A DNA stretch of 64,000 nt from Anaerolineae bacterium (GCA_023151115.1 JAKLJP010000007.1:195280-259279); one strand, 5' to 3'; counted from the stretch's first letter, positions 17,073-26,032 are shown. The notes: generated from the sequence alone by a model not told the origin. Numbers and translations: made by a program.

Positions 17073-17343
17073 TGGCTTGTCCCTCATAATATTGTTTGCG
17101 TTCATAAGGCGTTGCTTTGCGTGCTGAGATAATACGAATGCTTTCTCCTCGTCAAGTGTAAACCACGACAAGGATCTGTCCAAAGGCATCCATACCAATG
17201 GTGACAAATCGCTCTTCATCAGGAAAGTCGTCCTCTACTGTAATGGCGAAATCATCAGCAAAGACGGGAACTGCGTCCGCAAATTCTATGCCATGTTTGC
17301 AATGATTTGATTTAGCTTTCTTGTCATCCCATTGGTATTCCAT
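17056..17343 (-). pseudogene. brnT: BrnT-type ribonuclease toxin with internal TGA
   Basis: From ATG 17343 the frame reads MEYQWDDKKAKSN, KHGIEFADA and EERFVTIGMDAFGQILVVVYT, then TGA at 17154-17152. The same frame continues with RGESIRIISARKATPYERK to a TGA at 17058-17056. BrnT proteins have Trp at this place (YTWRG), so one G-to-A change (TGG to TGA) has cut the last third, including the RIISARKAT motif. BrnT is a small RNase that stops translation. The intact antitoxin suggests the toxin was lost by mutation rather than by deletion of the locus. Readthrough would restore it. Confidence 0.85.
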
Positions 17344-17349
17344 AAATAG

Positions 17350-17378
17350 ATTATATGCACAAACGTACACTGTAACAA
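17350..17378 (-). promoter_or_regulatory. Promoter of brnTA, probably giving a leaderless mRNA
   Basis: On the minus strand TTGTTA (17378-17373), a 17-base spacer and a perfect TATAAT (17355-17350) are followed by six bases and then the ATG at 17343. Transcription should start at or next to the start codon. There is no Shine-Dalgarno sequence. Confidence 0.65.
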
Positions 17379-17439
17379 ATTAACAACAAGAAACCCCGCC
17401 CCCGGTCCCAACAGATTTCCCCTTTTCTCCCCGCTCGAC

Positions 17440-17445
17440 TATAAT
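17440..17445 (+). promoter_or_regulatory. TATAAT box eight bases before the start of the spermidine-synthase-like gene
   Basis: A perfect TATAAT at 17440-17445 is followed by CCCCGGCC and the ATG at 17454, so the mRNA would begin at the start codon. The -35 region is weak. Confidence 0.5.
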
Positions 17446-17453
17446 CCCCGGCC

Positions 17454-18986
17454 ATGAATCCTACCCCTGAAGCCCACGCCCCAGAGCGGCTGCACCCGCT
17501 GATGGCGACGCTGATTGTCTTTCTCTCCAACTTTGGCATTTTGGTGCTGGAACTGGTGGCCGGGCGCTTGACCGCGCCGATTGTCGGGGTCAGCCTTTAT
17601 ACCTGGACCAGCATCATCGGCATCATCCTGGCCGGGATCAGCCTGGGCAATTATCTCGGCGGCAAAATCGCTGACCGCTGGGCCAGTCTGACCGTGCTGG
17701 CCTGGCTGTTTGTGCTGTCGGCCCTGGGCAGCGCCAGCATTTTGTGGACCATTGACCTGATCAATCCCCTGCGCGAGTTGGAACTGCCCATTATCCTGGG
17801 TGTGCTGCTCATCTTTACCGCCGTGTTTTTGCTGCCCAGCACCCTGCTTGGCACCATCAGCCCGGTAGTGGTCAAATTGACCCTGGCCGACCTCAACCGC
17901 ACCGGCGACATCGTCGGCAAGATTTACGCCGCCGGGGCCGCCGGGAGCATTGCCGGCACCTTTGCCACCGGCTTTTTTCTGATCAGCGCCTTTGGGACGC
18001 GCCTGCTGGTCTGGGGCGTGGCTGGGGGGCTGCTGCTCATCGGCGCGCTGATCGGCCTGAGCGCCCGCCGCCGGCTGCGCTACGGCCCGGCGCTGCTGGT
18101 GGGCCTGTTTCTGGCCCTGTCGGTGGCAGCCTGGCAGGGGGGCTGGCTGGGCAGCCGCTGCCTGCGCGAAACCGATTACTACTGCATCAAGGTACGCCCG
18201 GACGACAAAGAGCCAAACCTGCGCGTCCTGACCCTGGACCGGCTGGTCCACAGCTATGTTGACCCGGACGACCCGACCTATCTGCGCTACGGCTACGAGC
18301 GGGTCTATGCCGGCGTGGTCGAGGCGGCCTTTCCGGGCGAGGGGCCGCTTTCGGCCCTGTTCATCGGCGGGGGCGGCTATACCTTTCCGCGCTACCTGGA
18401 AGTGACCCATCCCGGCAGCCGGGTCGAGGTGATCGAGATTGATCCCGGCGTCACCGAGACGGCTTATTCCGCCCTCGGCCTGCCCGCCGACACCACCATT
18501 GTCACCTTTAATGAAGATGCCCGCCGCTTTATCGCCAATTTACCGCCCGGCCAGGGTTATGATTTGATTGTCGGCGATGCCTTCAACGACTTCTCCGTGC
18601 CCTATCACTTGACTACCCTGGAATTTGACCAACAGGTGGCCGCTCACCTGAAGCCTGACGGTCTGTACCTGGTCAATATCATTGACGGCCGGGAAGGCGC
18701 TTTTCTGCGGGCTTACGTGTCCACCTTGCAGCAGGTCTTTGCCCAGGTCTATGTCTCGCCCGTGGTGGGGCAGATCGGCCAGTTGAGCCGCCAAACCTAT
18801 GTCCTGGTCGCCGCCAACCGCACCCTGCCCATCCACACCGCCCGACCTTCGCCGCTGGATGAGCAGTTTGTCACCCCGGCCGAACTGGCCGGCTACCTCC
18901 AACAAACGCCTCCGCTGATTTTAACCGACGACTATGTGCCGGTGGATAACCTGCTGGCCCCGGTTTTTGCCGACTCAGGCTTGTAG
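17454..18986 (+). CDS. Spermidine-synthase-like membrane protein (transporter-like N-terminus fused to methyltransferase fold)
   Basis: 510 residues. Residues about 15-240 form six to eight membrane helices ([36 protein letters not shown]). Residues about 270-500 carry an SpeE-like SAM-binding fold ([39 protein letters not shown]). The DAFND motif corresponds to the spermidine synthase active site region, but the classic aspartates for aminopropyl transfer are not clear, so polyamine synthesis is unproven. The family is common as a fused MFS-like/spermidine synthase protein. Start at 17454; M17 at 17502 is an alternative. The 3' end overlaps the convergent 2Fe-2S gene by 12 bases. Confidence 0.82.
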   Translation: MNPTPEAHAPERLHPLMATLIVFLSNFGILVLELVAGRLTAPIVGVSLYTWTSIIGIILAGISLGNYLGGKIADRWASLTVLAWLFVLSALGSASILWTIDLINPLRELELPIILGVLLIFTAVFLLPSTLLGTISPVVVKLTLADLNRTGDIVGKIYAAGAAGSIAGTFATGFFLISAFGTRLLVWGVAGGLLLIGALIGLSARRRLRYGPALLVGLFLALSVAAWQGGWLGSRCLRETDYYCIKVRPDDKEPNLRVLTLDRLVHSYVDPDDPTYLRYGYERVYAGVVEAAFPGEGPLSALFIGGGGYTFPRYLEVTHPGSRVEVIEIDPGVTETAYSALGLPADTTIVTFNEDARRFIANLPPGQGYDLIVGDAFNDFSVPYHLTTLEFDQQVAAHLKPDGLYLVNIIDGREGAFLRAYVSTLQQVFAQVYVSPVVGQIGQLSRQTYVLVAANRTLPIHTARPSPLDEQFVTPAELAGYLQQTPPLILTDDYVPVDNLLAPVFADSGL

Positions 18987-19352
18987 GTTAGGGACGGGCA
19001 AAGAGCGGGTGGTAATCACAAATTCGGCTACCGGCACGCCGCCGATAAGATGTTCCTGGATAATCCGTTCCAGTACTTCCGGGGTGCAGCCGCGATACCA
19101 CACCCCTTCAGGGTAGACCACAGCAATGGGGCCTTGCAGGCAGATTTGCAGGCAGTTGGCCTTGGTGCGGTAAATGCCGCCAGCGCCGGTCAATTTTAGC
19201 TCTTTCAGCCGCTTTTTGAGGTATTCCCACGATTGCAGGCTGGCTTCCTTATCGGAGCATTTGGGCTTGGTCTGGTCGCAGCACAAAAAGATGTGGCGCT
19301 TAATCTGGTTAATCCCCAACGATTCGACGGTAGTAGTTAATTCATCAACCAT
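18975..19352 (-). CDS. Thioredoxin-like (2Fe-2S) ferredoxin
   Basis: 125 residues. Cysteines at 24/25, 32, 67 and 71 ([22 protein letters not shown]) fit the thioredoxin-fold 2Fe-2S ferredoxin family, as does the C-terminal [22 protein letters not shown]. It is a soluble electron carrier with no partner nearby. It is convergent with, and overlaps by 12 bases, the spermidine-synthase-like gene, so neither has room for a terminator between them. Confidence 0.88.
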   Translation of the reverse strand: MVDELTTTVESLGINQIKRHIFLCCDQTKPKCSDKEASLQSWEYLKKRLKELKLTGAGGIYRTKANCLQICLQGPIAVVYPEGVWYRGCTPEVLERIIQEHLIGGVPVAEFVITTRSLPVPNLQA

Positions 19353-19371
19353 TTCAAACTATTTCGTTTAA

Positions 19372-19462
19372 ATTTATCACGAATAAGCCGAATGAAACGA
19401 ATAGCACGAATTTTTAATAAAACTATTGGGGGTATTCGCCCATTCGTGATATTCGTGATTTA
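19372..19462. repeat. ATTCGTGAT-type hairpin repeat
   Basis: ATCACGAATAAGCCGAATGAAACGAAT faces ATTCGCCCATTCGTGATATTCGTGAT. The right arm reaches into the stop of the methyltransferase gene. Similar ATTCGTG repeats occur between genes in many bacteria. Confidence 0.7.
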
Positions 19463-20668
19463 TTCAACTCGCATGAACACAAACTTCAAATAGCGAAACT
19501 CCGGTAAGGCCAGCGGAGTCGGGTGGTCGGCCGGCTGGCCGCCGAGATGGAGCACCGTCGCCCGGCGGCGGGCCAGGGAAATCCCCTCTTCGCAGGCATT
19601 CAAAAAAGCTTCCAGCCCCACGTGGCTGGAACACGAGGCCGCCGCCAGCAAGCCGTCAGGCAAAGTGACCGCTGCGGCAGCGGCAATGAGCTTTTGATAA
19701 GCGGCAATCGCCTTGGGCACAGCGGCTTTGGAAGAAGCAAACGAAGGCGGATCAACCACCACCAAATCCCAAAACCTTTGACTGGCCACAGCCCCGGCCA
19801 AAAACTCAAAGGCATCGGCGGCTACAGTTTCGTGTTTGGTCGGAGGCAGTTCGTTGAGCTCCCAATTCACCTGCGCGGCGGCCAGCGCGGGCGCGGCAAT
19901 GTCTACCGTTGTCACCTGGCCGGCCCCACCCAACCCGGCGTAGACCGAAAAGCCGCCGGTGTAGCCAAACAGATTCAAGACGCGCCGGCCGGCGGCCAAT
20001 TCTCTGACTTTTTGGCGGTTGTCGCGCTGGTCCAGAAAGAAGCCGGTTTTCTGCCCGCGCACAATATCTACGGCAAAGCGCACCCCGTTCTCCAGAAAAA
20101 CGACGGGGGCAGCCGGGATGTTTCCCACCAAACTTTTACCTTCGCTTCGACCACGCTCGCCGCGCTCGTAAACGCAGCGCAGGGCCAAAGCCTGGGCCAG
20201 CCAGCCAGCAATCCCGGCGGCATCCCAAAACCTCGCCGGACCTGCTCCGTCCAGTTGTAGCACCGCGACATCACCGTAAACATCGGCAATCAGGCCGGGC
20301 AGACCGTCGCCTTCGCCGTTGAACAGGCGGAAGCCGGTGGTGCGCCCGTCGAAAAGCATGCGCCGCAGGGCCAGGGCGCGTTCAAACCGTTTTTGCGCCC
20401 AGCGATCATTGAGCGTTTCGCCCGGCTCAGTGGTGCAAATCCGCAAGGCCAGGGGGCTGTGCGGGTCGTAAAAACCGCGTCCAATCTCGCGGCCTTTTTT
20501 GTTGTCCAGCAGCACGGCTTGAGTTCCCGGCGAAGCTGGGGGAAGCTGGCGCAACGCGTCGGCATAAACCCAGGGATGGCCGCGCTTGACGGCGCGGGTC
20601 AAATCACGGGCCAGCCGGAGTTGCAGGGGTTGGCCGGAATGAGGATGAAGAAGGGTCACGGTATTCAA
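19460..20668 (-). CDS. RlmI-like class I SAM-dependent rRNA methyltransferase
   Basis: 402 residues. An N-terminal PUA-type RNA-binding domain (RGHPWVYADAL at about residue 30) and an extension (GFRLFNGEGDGLPGLIAD) precede the Rossmann methyltransferase (VLNLFGYTGGFSVYAGLGGA, VVVDPPSF, ASCSSHV). The order and the motifs fit the YccW/RlmI family, which makes 5-methylcytosine in 23S rRNA; DPPSF and the SCS cysteine are the catalytic signatures. Length is normal (about 396 in E. coli). It stands alone between repeats, in the same direction as the ferredoxin and VOC genes. Confidence 0.87.
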   Translation of the reverse strand: MNTVTLLHPHSGQPLQLRLARDLTRAVKRGHPWVYADALRQLPPASPGTQAVLLDNKKGREIGRGFYDPHSPLALRICTTEPGETLNDRWAQKRFERALALRRMLFDGRTTGFRLFNGEGDGLPGLIADVYGDVAVLQLDGAGPARFWDAAGIAGWLAQALALRCVYERGERGRSEGKSLVGNIPAAPVVFLENGVRFAVDIVRGQKTGFFLDQRDNRQKVRELAAGRRVLNLFGYTGGFSVYAGLGGAGQVTTVDIAAPALAAAQVNWELNELPPTKHETVAADAFEFLAGAVASQRFWDLVVVDPPSFASSKAAVPKAIAAYQKLIAAAAAVTLPDGLLAAASCSSHVGLEAFLNACEEGISLARRRATVLHLGGQPADHPTPLALPEFRYLKFVFMRVE

Positions 20669-20689
20669 GTGGTTTGTAACGCGAGGAGG

Positions 20690-20798
20690 CGAAGAGAGAG
20701 GATAGAGGATAGAGGATGGCGGGTGAAGGACAAGATCACCTTGAACACCTACCTGCTATCTTCTATCTACGATCTACCATCTTCTGTCTTCCCTCGCC
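20690..20798. repeat. GATAGAGGATAGAGG hairpin repeat
   Basis: Tandem GGATAGA units (20697-20718) face CTATCTTCTATCTACGATCTACC units (20755-20795) across a loop of about 40 bases. It fills the gap between the methyltransferase and VOC genes. Confidence 0.75.
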
Positions 20799-21188
20799 TC
20801 ATCCCAGTAACGGTTTGACCCGCTTAGCCAGTTGCAACGTCAGGCCCCAGGGGTCGCGCACAAAGGCGAGTTGATCGCCGTTGGGGGCCGTGGTGGTTTC
20901 GCCTTCGGCAGTTGCGCCGGCAGCTACCAGACGCGCGCGCGTAGCTTCGATATCATCCACGACAAAGGCGATATGCAAGGTAAATGCCTGAATACCGGCG
21001 TAATCGGGGATGGCGGCAGCAGGATTGCTGTAAAGTTCCAACACGGTTTGTCCGGCGCTGTCGGCCAGAAAGTGGATGTAGGGCGACTCGGTTGAGGAGC
21101 GCAAAATCTGCATACCTAAATGCTCGACGTACCAGCCAGCTGCTTTAACGGCATCGGGCACATTAAAGGCGACATGTTCTATTTTCAT
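20799..21188 (-). CDS. VOC (glyoxalase/bleomycin-resistance fold) family protein
   Basis: 129 residues, one VOC domain. It begins MKIEHVAFNVPDAVKAAGWYVEHLGM, with a metal-binding His at position 5, HIAFVVDDIEATRARL in the centre (His about 77), VLELY (Glu about 53), and ends FVRDPWGLTLQLAKR (Glu replaced by Gln at the usual fourth ligand position). The substrate is unknown. It is divergent from the SRPBCC gene across a 240-base gap in which I see no clear repeat or regulatory site. Confidence 0.82.
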   Translation of the reverse strand: MKIEHVAFNVPDAVKAAGWYVEHLGMQILRSSTESPYIHFLADSAGQTVLELYSNPAAAIPDYAGIQAFTLHIAFVVDDIEATRARLVAAGATAEGETTTAPNGDQLAFVRDPWGLTLQLAKRVKPLLG

Positions 21189-21427
21189 GGCTCTTCCTTT
21201 ATTGCTTAATTTGGATTGACTGCTATTGAGGGCCTACTATACCTTTGTTGGCTACTGATGTCAATTCAACTCTAAAAAAGGAACCCGAAATTTGGTCAGC
21301 TTTCAGTTCGTAACGTTTCGGGTAACGTTGGCGTTATGGTGGGAGGTTAATATTGAGAACAGATCAGTAACAAATTTATGAATGGTCAACTCGACCCAAG
21401 ATTCCACACATTCAAAAAGGAAAAATT

Positions 21428-21913
21428 ATGACTCAAACCAAACAAATCACGCATCCCTCTCAAGCAGGGTATAAAGCCGAAGTCTCTATCTGGATTGACC
21501 GATCTCCTGCTGAGGTCTTTCAATTTATTGCCAATTACAACAATGATACCCGTTGGCGTCACGGGGTGGCCAGGATGAGCCAATCTCCAGTGGGGGAAAC
21601 AGGCGTTGGAACTATCACCCACGAAGAGATGGAGTTCTTGGGCCGGCGCTACGTTACCATTGCCCAAATCACGGCTTTTGAACCCGATCAACGGCTGGCA
21701 TGGGCCAGCATCGAGGCCACTAGCCCGGTTTCGGGCTGGCGAGTGGTGACGGCAGAAGGCGCTGGCGCTCGTTTTACCCAGGCGGTCGTAGCAGATTTAC
21801 AGGGTTTCTATCGCTGGCTCTCGCCGCTGATGGTGGCAATGTTTAAAAACCAAATGAGCCGGGATATGGCAAGATTGAAACAAATATTAGAAGGGGAAAA
21901 CTACTCGCTGTAG
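21428..21913 (+). CDS. SRPBCC family (START-like) protein
   Basis: 161 residues. It begins with a disordered TKQITHPSQAGYK and then AEVSIWIDRSPAEVFQFIANYNNDTRW, the typical first strand and helix of the Bet v1/polyketide-cyclase fold, and ends with the long C-terminal helix (LMVAMFKNQMSRDMARLKQILE). It likely binds a small hydrophobic ligand. AAAGGAAAA lies before the ATG. Its end overlaps the convergent cupredoxin gene by 13 bases. Confidence 0.8.
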   Translation: MTQTKQITHPSQAGYKAEVSIWIDRSPAEVFQFIANYNNDTRWRHGVARMSQSPVGETGVGTITHEEMEFLGRRYVTIAQITAFEPDQRLAWASIEATSPVSGWRVVTAEGAGARFTQAVVADLQGFYRWLSPLMVAMFKNQMSRDMARLKQILEGENYSL

Positions 21914-22284
21914 AAAAAATGAAGCTGCCAGGGGGCGGGCTTGACCACCAACTTCATTTGCCGCTCCTGGTGGAAGGTGCAGACCCCCTGGTAGTTGACC
22001 GCATGGTAGAAACGATGGGTTATAGTGCTATGGGGAGGCACTACAAACGGGCCAAAGGTGTGCATCACCTCGTCCTGATTCTCAATTACAAGAGTATCTT
22101 TGACGCCCAGGGTTAAAACGATTTCGTCCGGGATGTTAAGGGCAACCTGTCCTGCACCGACGCCGGGTGGAATCATAAAAACAACACGACGCGCCGTTTC
22201 ATAGTGGGTGGCAAAAAACCAGGCCAGCAGGCTCACCAGCCCCAGCCCCAAGATTGCCCCCCACAGCACTTTCTTGTTTATCAT
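21901..22284 (-). CDS. Membrane-anchored cupredoxin-like protein
   Basis: 127 residues. One N-terminal membrane helix (VLWGAILGLGLVSLLAWFFA) is followed by a small beta domain exposed outside. NQDEVMHTFGPFVVPP, CTFHQERQMKLVV and the His/Cys/His/Met spacing resemble a type I copper (cupredoxin) site, with His in VMHTF, Cys in VCTFH and Met in RQMKL. It is the last of three co-directional genes with PCuAC and SCO proteins, which points to copper handling at the outer face of the membrane. Confidence 0.75.
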   Translation of the reverse strand: MINKKVLWGAILGLGLVSLLAWFFATHYETARRVVFMIPPGVGAGQVALNIPDEIVLTLGVKDTLVIENQDEVMHTFGPFVVPPHSTITHRFYHAVNYQGVCTFHQERQMKLVVKPAPWQLHFFYSE

Positions 22285-22334
22285 TGATCGTAATCCAATT
22301 AGTCATTTCGGGGAAAATAATTACTCATCAATAT

Positions 22335-22405
22335 TCGTGTTGCGTCTTACGTCTTGCGTGAGGTAAAGCAGATGGAACACGCCGCCACAGGCACGCAAGC
22401 GAGAC
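22335..22405. repeat. CGTCTTGCG-type repeat
   Basis: GTTGCGTCTTACGTCTTGCGTGAG faces GCAAGCGAGACGCAACACG in the gap between the cupredoxin and PCuAC genes. The family is shared with 46577-46642. Confidence 0.65.
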
Positions 22406-22442
22406 GCAACACGTTTTGGTTAATTTAATTCTTAGAACTGCC

Positions 22443-22967
22443 TTAGTGGTCAGGCTCGCCATGGTCGGCGTCTGGCGAGTGGTCAGCAGGAGGCGCGGCC
22501 TCACCATGATCCATCTGCCCCATGGCCGCATCCTTAACCTCAGCCTCGATGGTCATCGGACCGGCTTTTTCAAAGGTGAGGGTCAAGCTGATCTTGTCGC
22601 CTACGGCTAACTCTTTTTGCATGTCAATCAGCATGATGTGTAAGCCGCCCGGCTTAAGCGTGACCGAGCCACCGGCTGGGATTGGAATGTTAGGCACAGG
22701 ACTCATCTTCATCACATCATTCTCATCCATTTTAGTTTCGTGCAGTTCAACCGTCTTGGCCACATCCGTTTTGGCTCCAATCAGGACATCGTCACTTGCC
22801 CCCCCGTTTGTGAAGGTCATATAAACCGCGCCATTTTGGGTGGTGGCCCTGGCCGAAATATCGCTAACGGTAATACCACCTCCCTGAGATGACGAGGCAG
22901 CCGGGCCGCATTGGGCCGCCAGTGTAGCAAAAATTAACAGAATGGTTAAATATATAAAGTTTTTCAT
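22443..22967 (-). CDS. PCu(A)C copper chaperone, lipoprotein
   Basis: 174 residues. The lipoprotein signal ends in LAAQC (Cys20). The domain has the PCuAC pattern: VYMTFTNGGASDDVLIGA, VELHETKMDENDVMKM and LKPGGLHIMLIDM, which together supply the His and Met copper ligands. The C-terminal tail is rich in His, Met and Asp (MGQMDHGE, DHSPDADHGEPDH) and may bind extra metal. The role is to deliver Cu(I) to the Cu-A centre of haem-copper oxidases together with SCO, which is encoded 22 bases upstream. No oxidase gene is in the window. Confidence 0.88.
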   Translation of the reverse strand: MKNFIYLTILLIFATLAAQCGPAASSSQGGGITVSDISARATTQNGAVYMTFTNGGASDDVLIGAKTDVAKTVELHETKMDENDVMKMSPVPNIPIPAGGSVTLKPGGLHIMLIDMQKELAVGDKISLTLTFEKAGPMTIEAEVKDAAMGQMDHGEAAPPADHSPDADHGEPDH

Positions 22968-22989
22968 TTTAGAAACGCTCCGGTTCTGG

Positions 22990-23607
22990 TTATGAATTTA
23001 TCTGGCTTAACAGATAGGCCAGATCGCTGCGCAGGTCTTCAGCCTCAAAGCCAAAAGGATACATGAGGAGCAAGTTTTGGTCAGCATCTACCAGGAACAG
23101 GCGGGCGCTGTGGCTAACCAGATATCCGGCAACCGAGTCGGCGGCTGTTTCTTTTTCAGCAAAAGCGCCGTAGGGTTTCATAACTTCTTTGACCTTCTCA
23201 AAGTCATCGGTCAGGCCGATAAACTTGGGATCAAACGCGGCCAGGTACCGGCTCAGCACCTCGGGGGTATCCCGCTCCGGGTCAACCGAAACAAAGATAA
23301 CATGCACCCGCTCCCGCCCCTGCTCCAGTCCATTGATTGCCTGTCTGACATCGGCCATGGTCAAGGGGCAGACATCGGGGCAGTAGGTGTAACCGAAGTA
23401 AATCAAGGCAATGTCGCCTTTAACATCGCTCAGGTGAAAGGGTTGGCCTGTCGTTGCATTTAATTCAAAGTCGGGCAAAGGCGCGGCCGGTTCAAGCACC
23501 GAGCCTTTGAACTCGTAAGCGGGAGCAAAAGCCTGGCAGCCCACACCGGCTGCAACCAGGACGATCAAAATAACTGCCAGACCTAAATTTGCTTTAACTT
23601 TCATCAT
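22990..23607 (-). CDS. SCO1/SenC family copper protein, lipoprotein
   Basis: 205 residues from ATG 23607, chosen because GGAAGAG sits six bases upstream; the ATG at 23646 lacks one. The signal ends in LVAAGVGC (Cys24), so it is a lipoprotein. It has a thioredoxin fold with the copper motif CPDVC (C76, C80) and the distal His in YLVSHSARLF (about 167). SCO proteins help assemble Cu-A of cytochrome oxidase as a thiol reductant or metallochaperone. It is in an operon with the PCuAC gene. Confidence 0.9.
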   Translation of the reverse strand: MMKVKANLGLAVILIVLVAAGVGCQAFAPAYEFKGSVLEPAAPLPDFELNATTGQPFHLSDVKGDIALIYFGYTYCPDVCPLTMADVRQAINGLEQGRERVHVIFVSVDPERDTPEVLSRYLAAFDPKFIGLTDDFEKVKEVMKPYGAFAEKETAADSVAGYLVSHSARLFLVDADQNLLLMYPFGFEAEDLRSDLAYLLSQINS

Positions 23608-23820
23608 CAACTGCTCTTCCTGTAATGACCTTCGCGGTTGTTTCAACCTCCGAGGTTTTTGGCTAAAGAACTGTCAATACCTTTTGGTAGTCCAGCACAA
23701 GGTCGGCGAGAAGCATCTCTGGTATAGCCTCGCCGGGTTTACCGATTTTGGCTCCGGGGTGCAGTGACTCTGGCATAAGGCCAACCCCTGGATACTTTTT
23801 CTTTTAAGACCTGGGAAATA

Positions 23821-24240
23821 TTAAACAAAGAGCGCTTGTGGGGGCTTTTCAAGAGGAGGCAGTAGAGCAGAGCACTCGGTTAAGCTATAGAGCGCGATTA
23901 AACCAAAAAGGGAGGCAGAGGGAATAAGATAGGCATGAGCTACAGTTAAAAGATAACCGCTGCTCACATTTGATTGAAAAAACTGAACCAGGTTTAGGGT
24001 AAAGCTCTCAAACGAATGAATTTTAGCGCGGGCATTGAAACGCTGAAGTTTCCAAATTCGCTTAACAGAGAGGTCAGCGTTGGCTGGAGTGGACAAAAAA
24101 TGGTAGGGCGAGTCAAATAAGGCAATATTAACCACAGGCACGTCTCGGTGGGGCGAAAGAGGCGTGCTAAAGGTAAGGGGGGCTAACCCGCCCACACAGA
24201 AAATCAGCCAGCCGTAAATAAACTTTAATAGCAATCTCAT
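23821..24240 (-). CDS. Hypothetical secreted/membrane protein (139 aa)
   Basis: The frame has an N-terminal hydrophobic segment (LLKFIYGWLIFCVGGLAPLTF) and a second one near residues 98-122 (LTVAHAYLIPSASLFGLIALYSL). Between them is a basic stretch (KRIWKLQRFNARAK). I recognise no family. It has no clear ribosome binding site, and its base composition is more A/T-rich than its neighbours. The direction and place, between the SCO and ABC permease genes, suit a metal-related membrane protein, but this is only positional. The 213 bases before the SCO gene hold nothing I recognise. Confidence 0.45.
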   Translation of the reverse strand: MRLLLKFIYGWLIFCVGGLAPLTFSTPLSPHRDVPVVNIALFDSPYHFLSTPANADLSVKRIWKLQRFNARAKIHSFESFTLNLVQFFQSNVSSGYLLTVAHAYLIPSASLFGLIALYSLTECSALLPPLEKPPQALFV

Positions 24241-24303
24241 TGGGACAACATCTTTTGGCTTCTTGAGCAGGAATTATCCCCTTTTTAGAGGTGGTGTCAA
24301 AAG

Positions 24304-25125
24304 TTATCTATCAGCATGCTGTCCCAGCGTTCGGCCAAGCCAGGCCAATCCAAAACAAGCGGTGCAGGTCAGCACAATCGCCGCGCCGGAGGAGACGCTG
24401 AAATGGTAAGAGGCATACAGCCCGACCAGCCCCGAAATCATCGCCACGACCGTGGCAATGACCATCATGCGCGGCAGCCGGTTGGTCAGCAGCGAAGCGG
24501 TGGCAGCGGGGGTGATGAGCAGAGCGTTGGTCAGCACCACCCCCACCGCCTGAATGCCCACCACCACCGTCAGAGCCAGCAAGACCAGCAGGCCGTAGCG
24601 AATAGTATCCGGCCGCAGCCCAATGACCTGGGCGTGGGTGGGGTCAAACGAAGTCAATTCCAGTTCTTTGTGAAACAGGGCCAGGATCAGCAGCACCAGC
24701 ACCGCTACCCCGGCAATCAAGCCCAGGTCGGTTGCCGTGACGCCTAAAATATCACCAAAGAGGATATGGGACAGGTCGCGGAAGGACCGAACTGTACTGA
24801 TCAGTAGGATGCCGAGGGCAAACATGCCGGTAAAGAGGATGCCGATAGCTGTATCCTCGCGCACCTCCTGCCGGCGCGAGAGCCAGCCAATACCCAGCGC
24901 CGTCAGCACGCCGGCCACCACCGCGCCGCCAAACAAATTCCAGCGATTGAGATAGGCCACCACCAGCCCCGGCAAAACCGTGTGCGCCAGCGCATCGCCG
25001 ATAAAAGCCATGTGGCGCAAAACCACATACACCCCCAGACTGGCGCAGGTCAACCCGACCAGCAGGGCCGCCAGCAGCCCGGAGCGCATAAAGGCGTACT
25101 GCAAAGGGTCAATCAACCAGTCCAT
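24304..25125 (-). CDS. Metal ABC transporter permease (ZnuB/MntB family)
   Basis: 273 residues, about eight membrane helices, ABC-3 family: FMRSGLLAALLVGLTCASLGVYVVLRHMAFIGDALAH at the N-terminus and TNALLITPAATASLLTNRL in the cytoplasmic coupling region. It imports Zn2+ or Mn2+ with the ATPase and lipoprotein encoded upstream. Its start overlaps the ATPase gene by 13 bases. Confidence 0.92.
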   Translation of the reverse strand: MDWLIDPLQYAFMRSGLLAALLVGLTCASLGVYVVLRHMAFIGDALAHTVLPGLVVAYLNRWNLFGGAVVAGVLTALGIGWLSRRQEVREDTAIGILFTGMFALGILLISTVRSFRDLSHILFGDILGVTATDLGLIAGVAVLVLLILALFHKELELTSFDPTHAQVIGLRPDTIRYGLLVLLALTVVVGIQAVGVVLTNALLITPAATASLLTNRLPRMMVIATVVAMISGLVGLYASYHFSVSSGAAIVLTCTACFGLAWLGRTLGQHADR

Positions 25126-25883
25126 GCCAACTCCTGGCCCACCGGCAGCCCGACAAAAGCTCCCGGCGGGGGAGACACTTCCCGACCTTCACTGATATAC
25201 AAAGCCCCATCAAAATCGGTTTCCAGCCGGCCCAGGTCGTGGGTAGCCACCACCGCAGTCTTGCCCTGCTGTTTCAAACCAGCCAGCACTTCGGTCACAA
25301 TGGCGCGGGTTTCGGCATCCACCGCATTGAGCGGTTCGTCCAAGAGCAGCAAATCAGCCTCCTGAGCCAACGCTCGCGCCAGCAACGCTCGCTGCTGCTG
25401 GCCGCCGGAAAGCTGTCCAATCTGCCGCCCGGCCAAGTGCTCCAGACCAAGCTGGATCAAGACCTGCTTGACCAGGTGATGATCATACGCGCCGGGGCGT
25501 TTCAGCCAGCCTAGGTGAACGTAGCGCCCGGTCAGCACCAGCCGGTGGACATTGATTGGAAAGCGCCAGTCTATCTCGCTGCGCTGGGGTAGATAAGCCA
25601 CCCGTGGCTGGCAGACGCCAATGGGCTGGCCGAAAATCCGCAGTTCGCCCCCTTCCACCGGCAGTAATCCGGCTGCCGCTTTAAGCAGGGTGGATTTACC
25701 GGCCCCATTCGGCCCCACCAGGGCGACTCTGGCCCCGACCGGAACTCGCAGGCTGACCCCTCGCAGAGCCGGACTGCCCGCGCTGGGATAACCGGCGCTG
25801 ATATTCAACGCTTCCAGGGCCGGCGCGCCGGGGATAGGTTCCGCAAAACTGCGGGGGTTATAGGGTAAAGGAGGGTGACTCAC
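25113..25883 (-). CDS. Metal ABC transporter ATP-binding protein (ZnuC/MntA family)
   Basis: 256 residues. Walker A GPNGAGKST (about 58-66), Q-loop YLPQRSEIDWRFPI characteristic of the Zn/Mn family, signature LSGGQQQR, Walker B LLLLDEPL and switch His in ATHDL. It is followed by the permease with overlapping ends. It lies 205 bases from the substrate-binding protein gene; that gap holds a small inverted-repeat element and a CTTCCAACC repeat. Confidence 0.92.
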   Translation of the reverse strand: MSHPPLPYNPRSFAEPIPGAPALEALNISAGYPSAGSPALRGVSLRVPVGARVALVGPNGAGKSTLLKAAAGLLPVEGGELRIFGQPIGVCQPRVAYLPQRSEIDWRFPINVHRLVLTGRYVHLGWLKRPGAYDHHLVKQVLIQLGLEHLAGRQIGQLSGGQQQRALLARALAQEADLLLLDEPLNAVDAETRAIVTEVLAGLKQQGKTAVVATHDLGRLETDFDGALYISEGREVSPPPGAFVGLPVGQELAWTG

Positions 25884-25935
25884 AATGGGTCTGGTCCACT
25901 AACTTTGATTTTCAAAACTCAGGAAGAATAGAAGG

Positions 25936-26031
25936 CTCAGTAGATCCAATTTTCCGAGGAGTGAGGCACACCCACGTGCCGAACACCGCCGCACGTGGGC
26001 GTGCTGGCCCCTCAAATTTGGATCCACTGAG
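25936..26031. mobile_element. MITE-like element, complete copy (96 bp)
   Basis: Ends are imperfect terminal inverted repeats CTCAGTRGATCCAAWTTT (16 of 18 match). The interior is a second inverted repeat (GGCACACCCACGTGCC / GGGCGTGCTGGCC). It has no coding capacity. A partial copy in the same orientation lies on the other side of the adjacent binding-protein gene (27154-27236). Confidence 0.6.
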
Positions 26032-26032
26032 G

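Noticed and set aside
17439..18410. Long minus-strand open frame (323 codons) rich in Gln, Ala and Gly
   Set aside because: Antisense to the spermidine-synthase-like gene, with composition explained by GC-rich codons of that gene.
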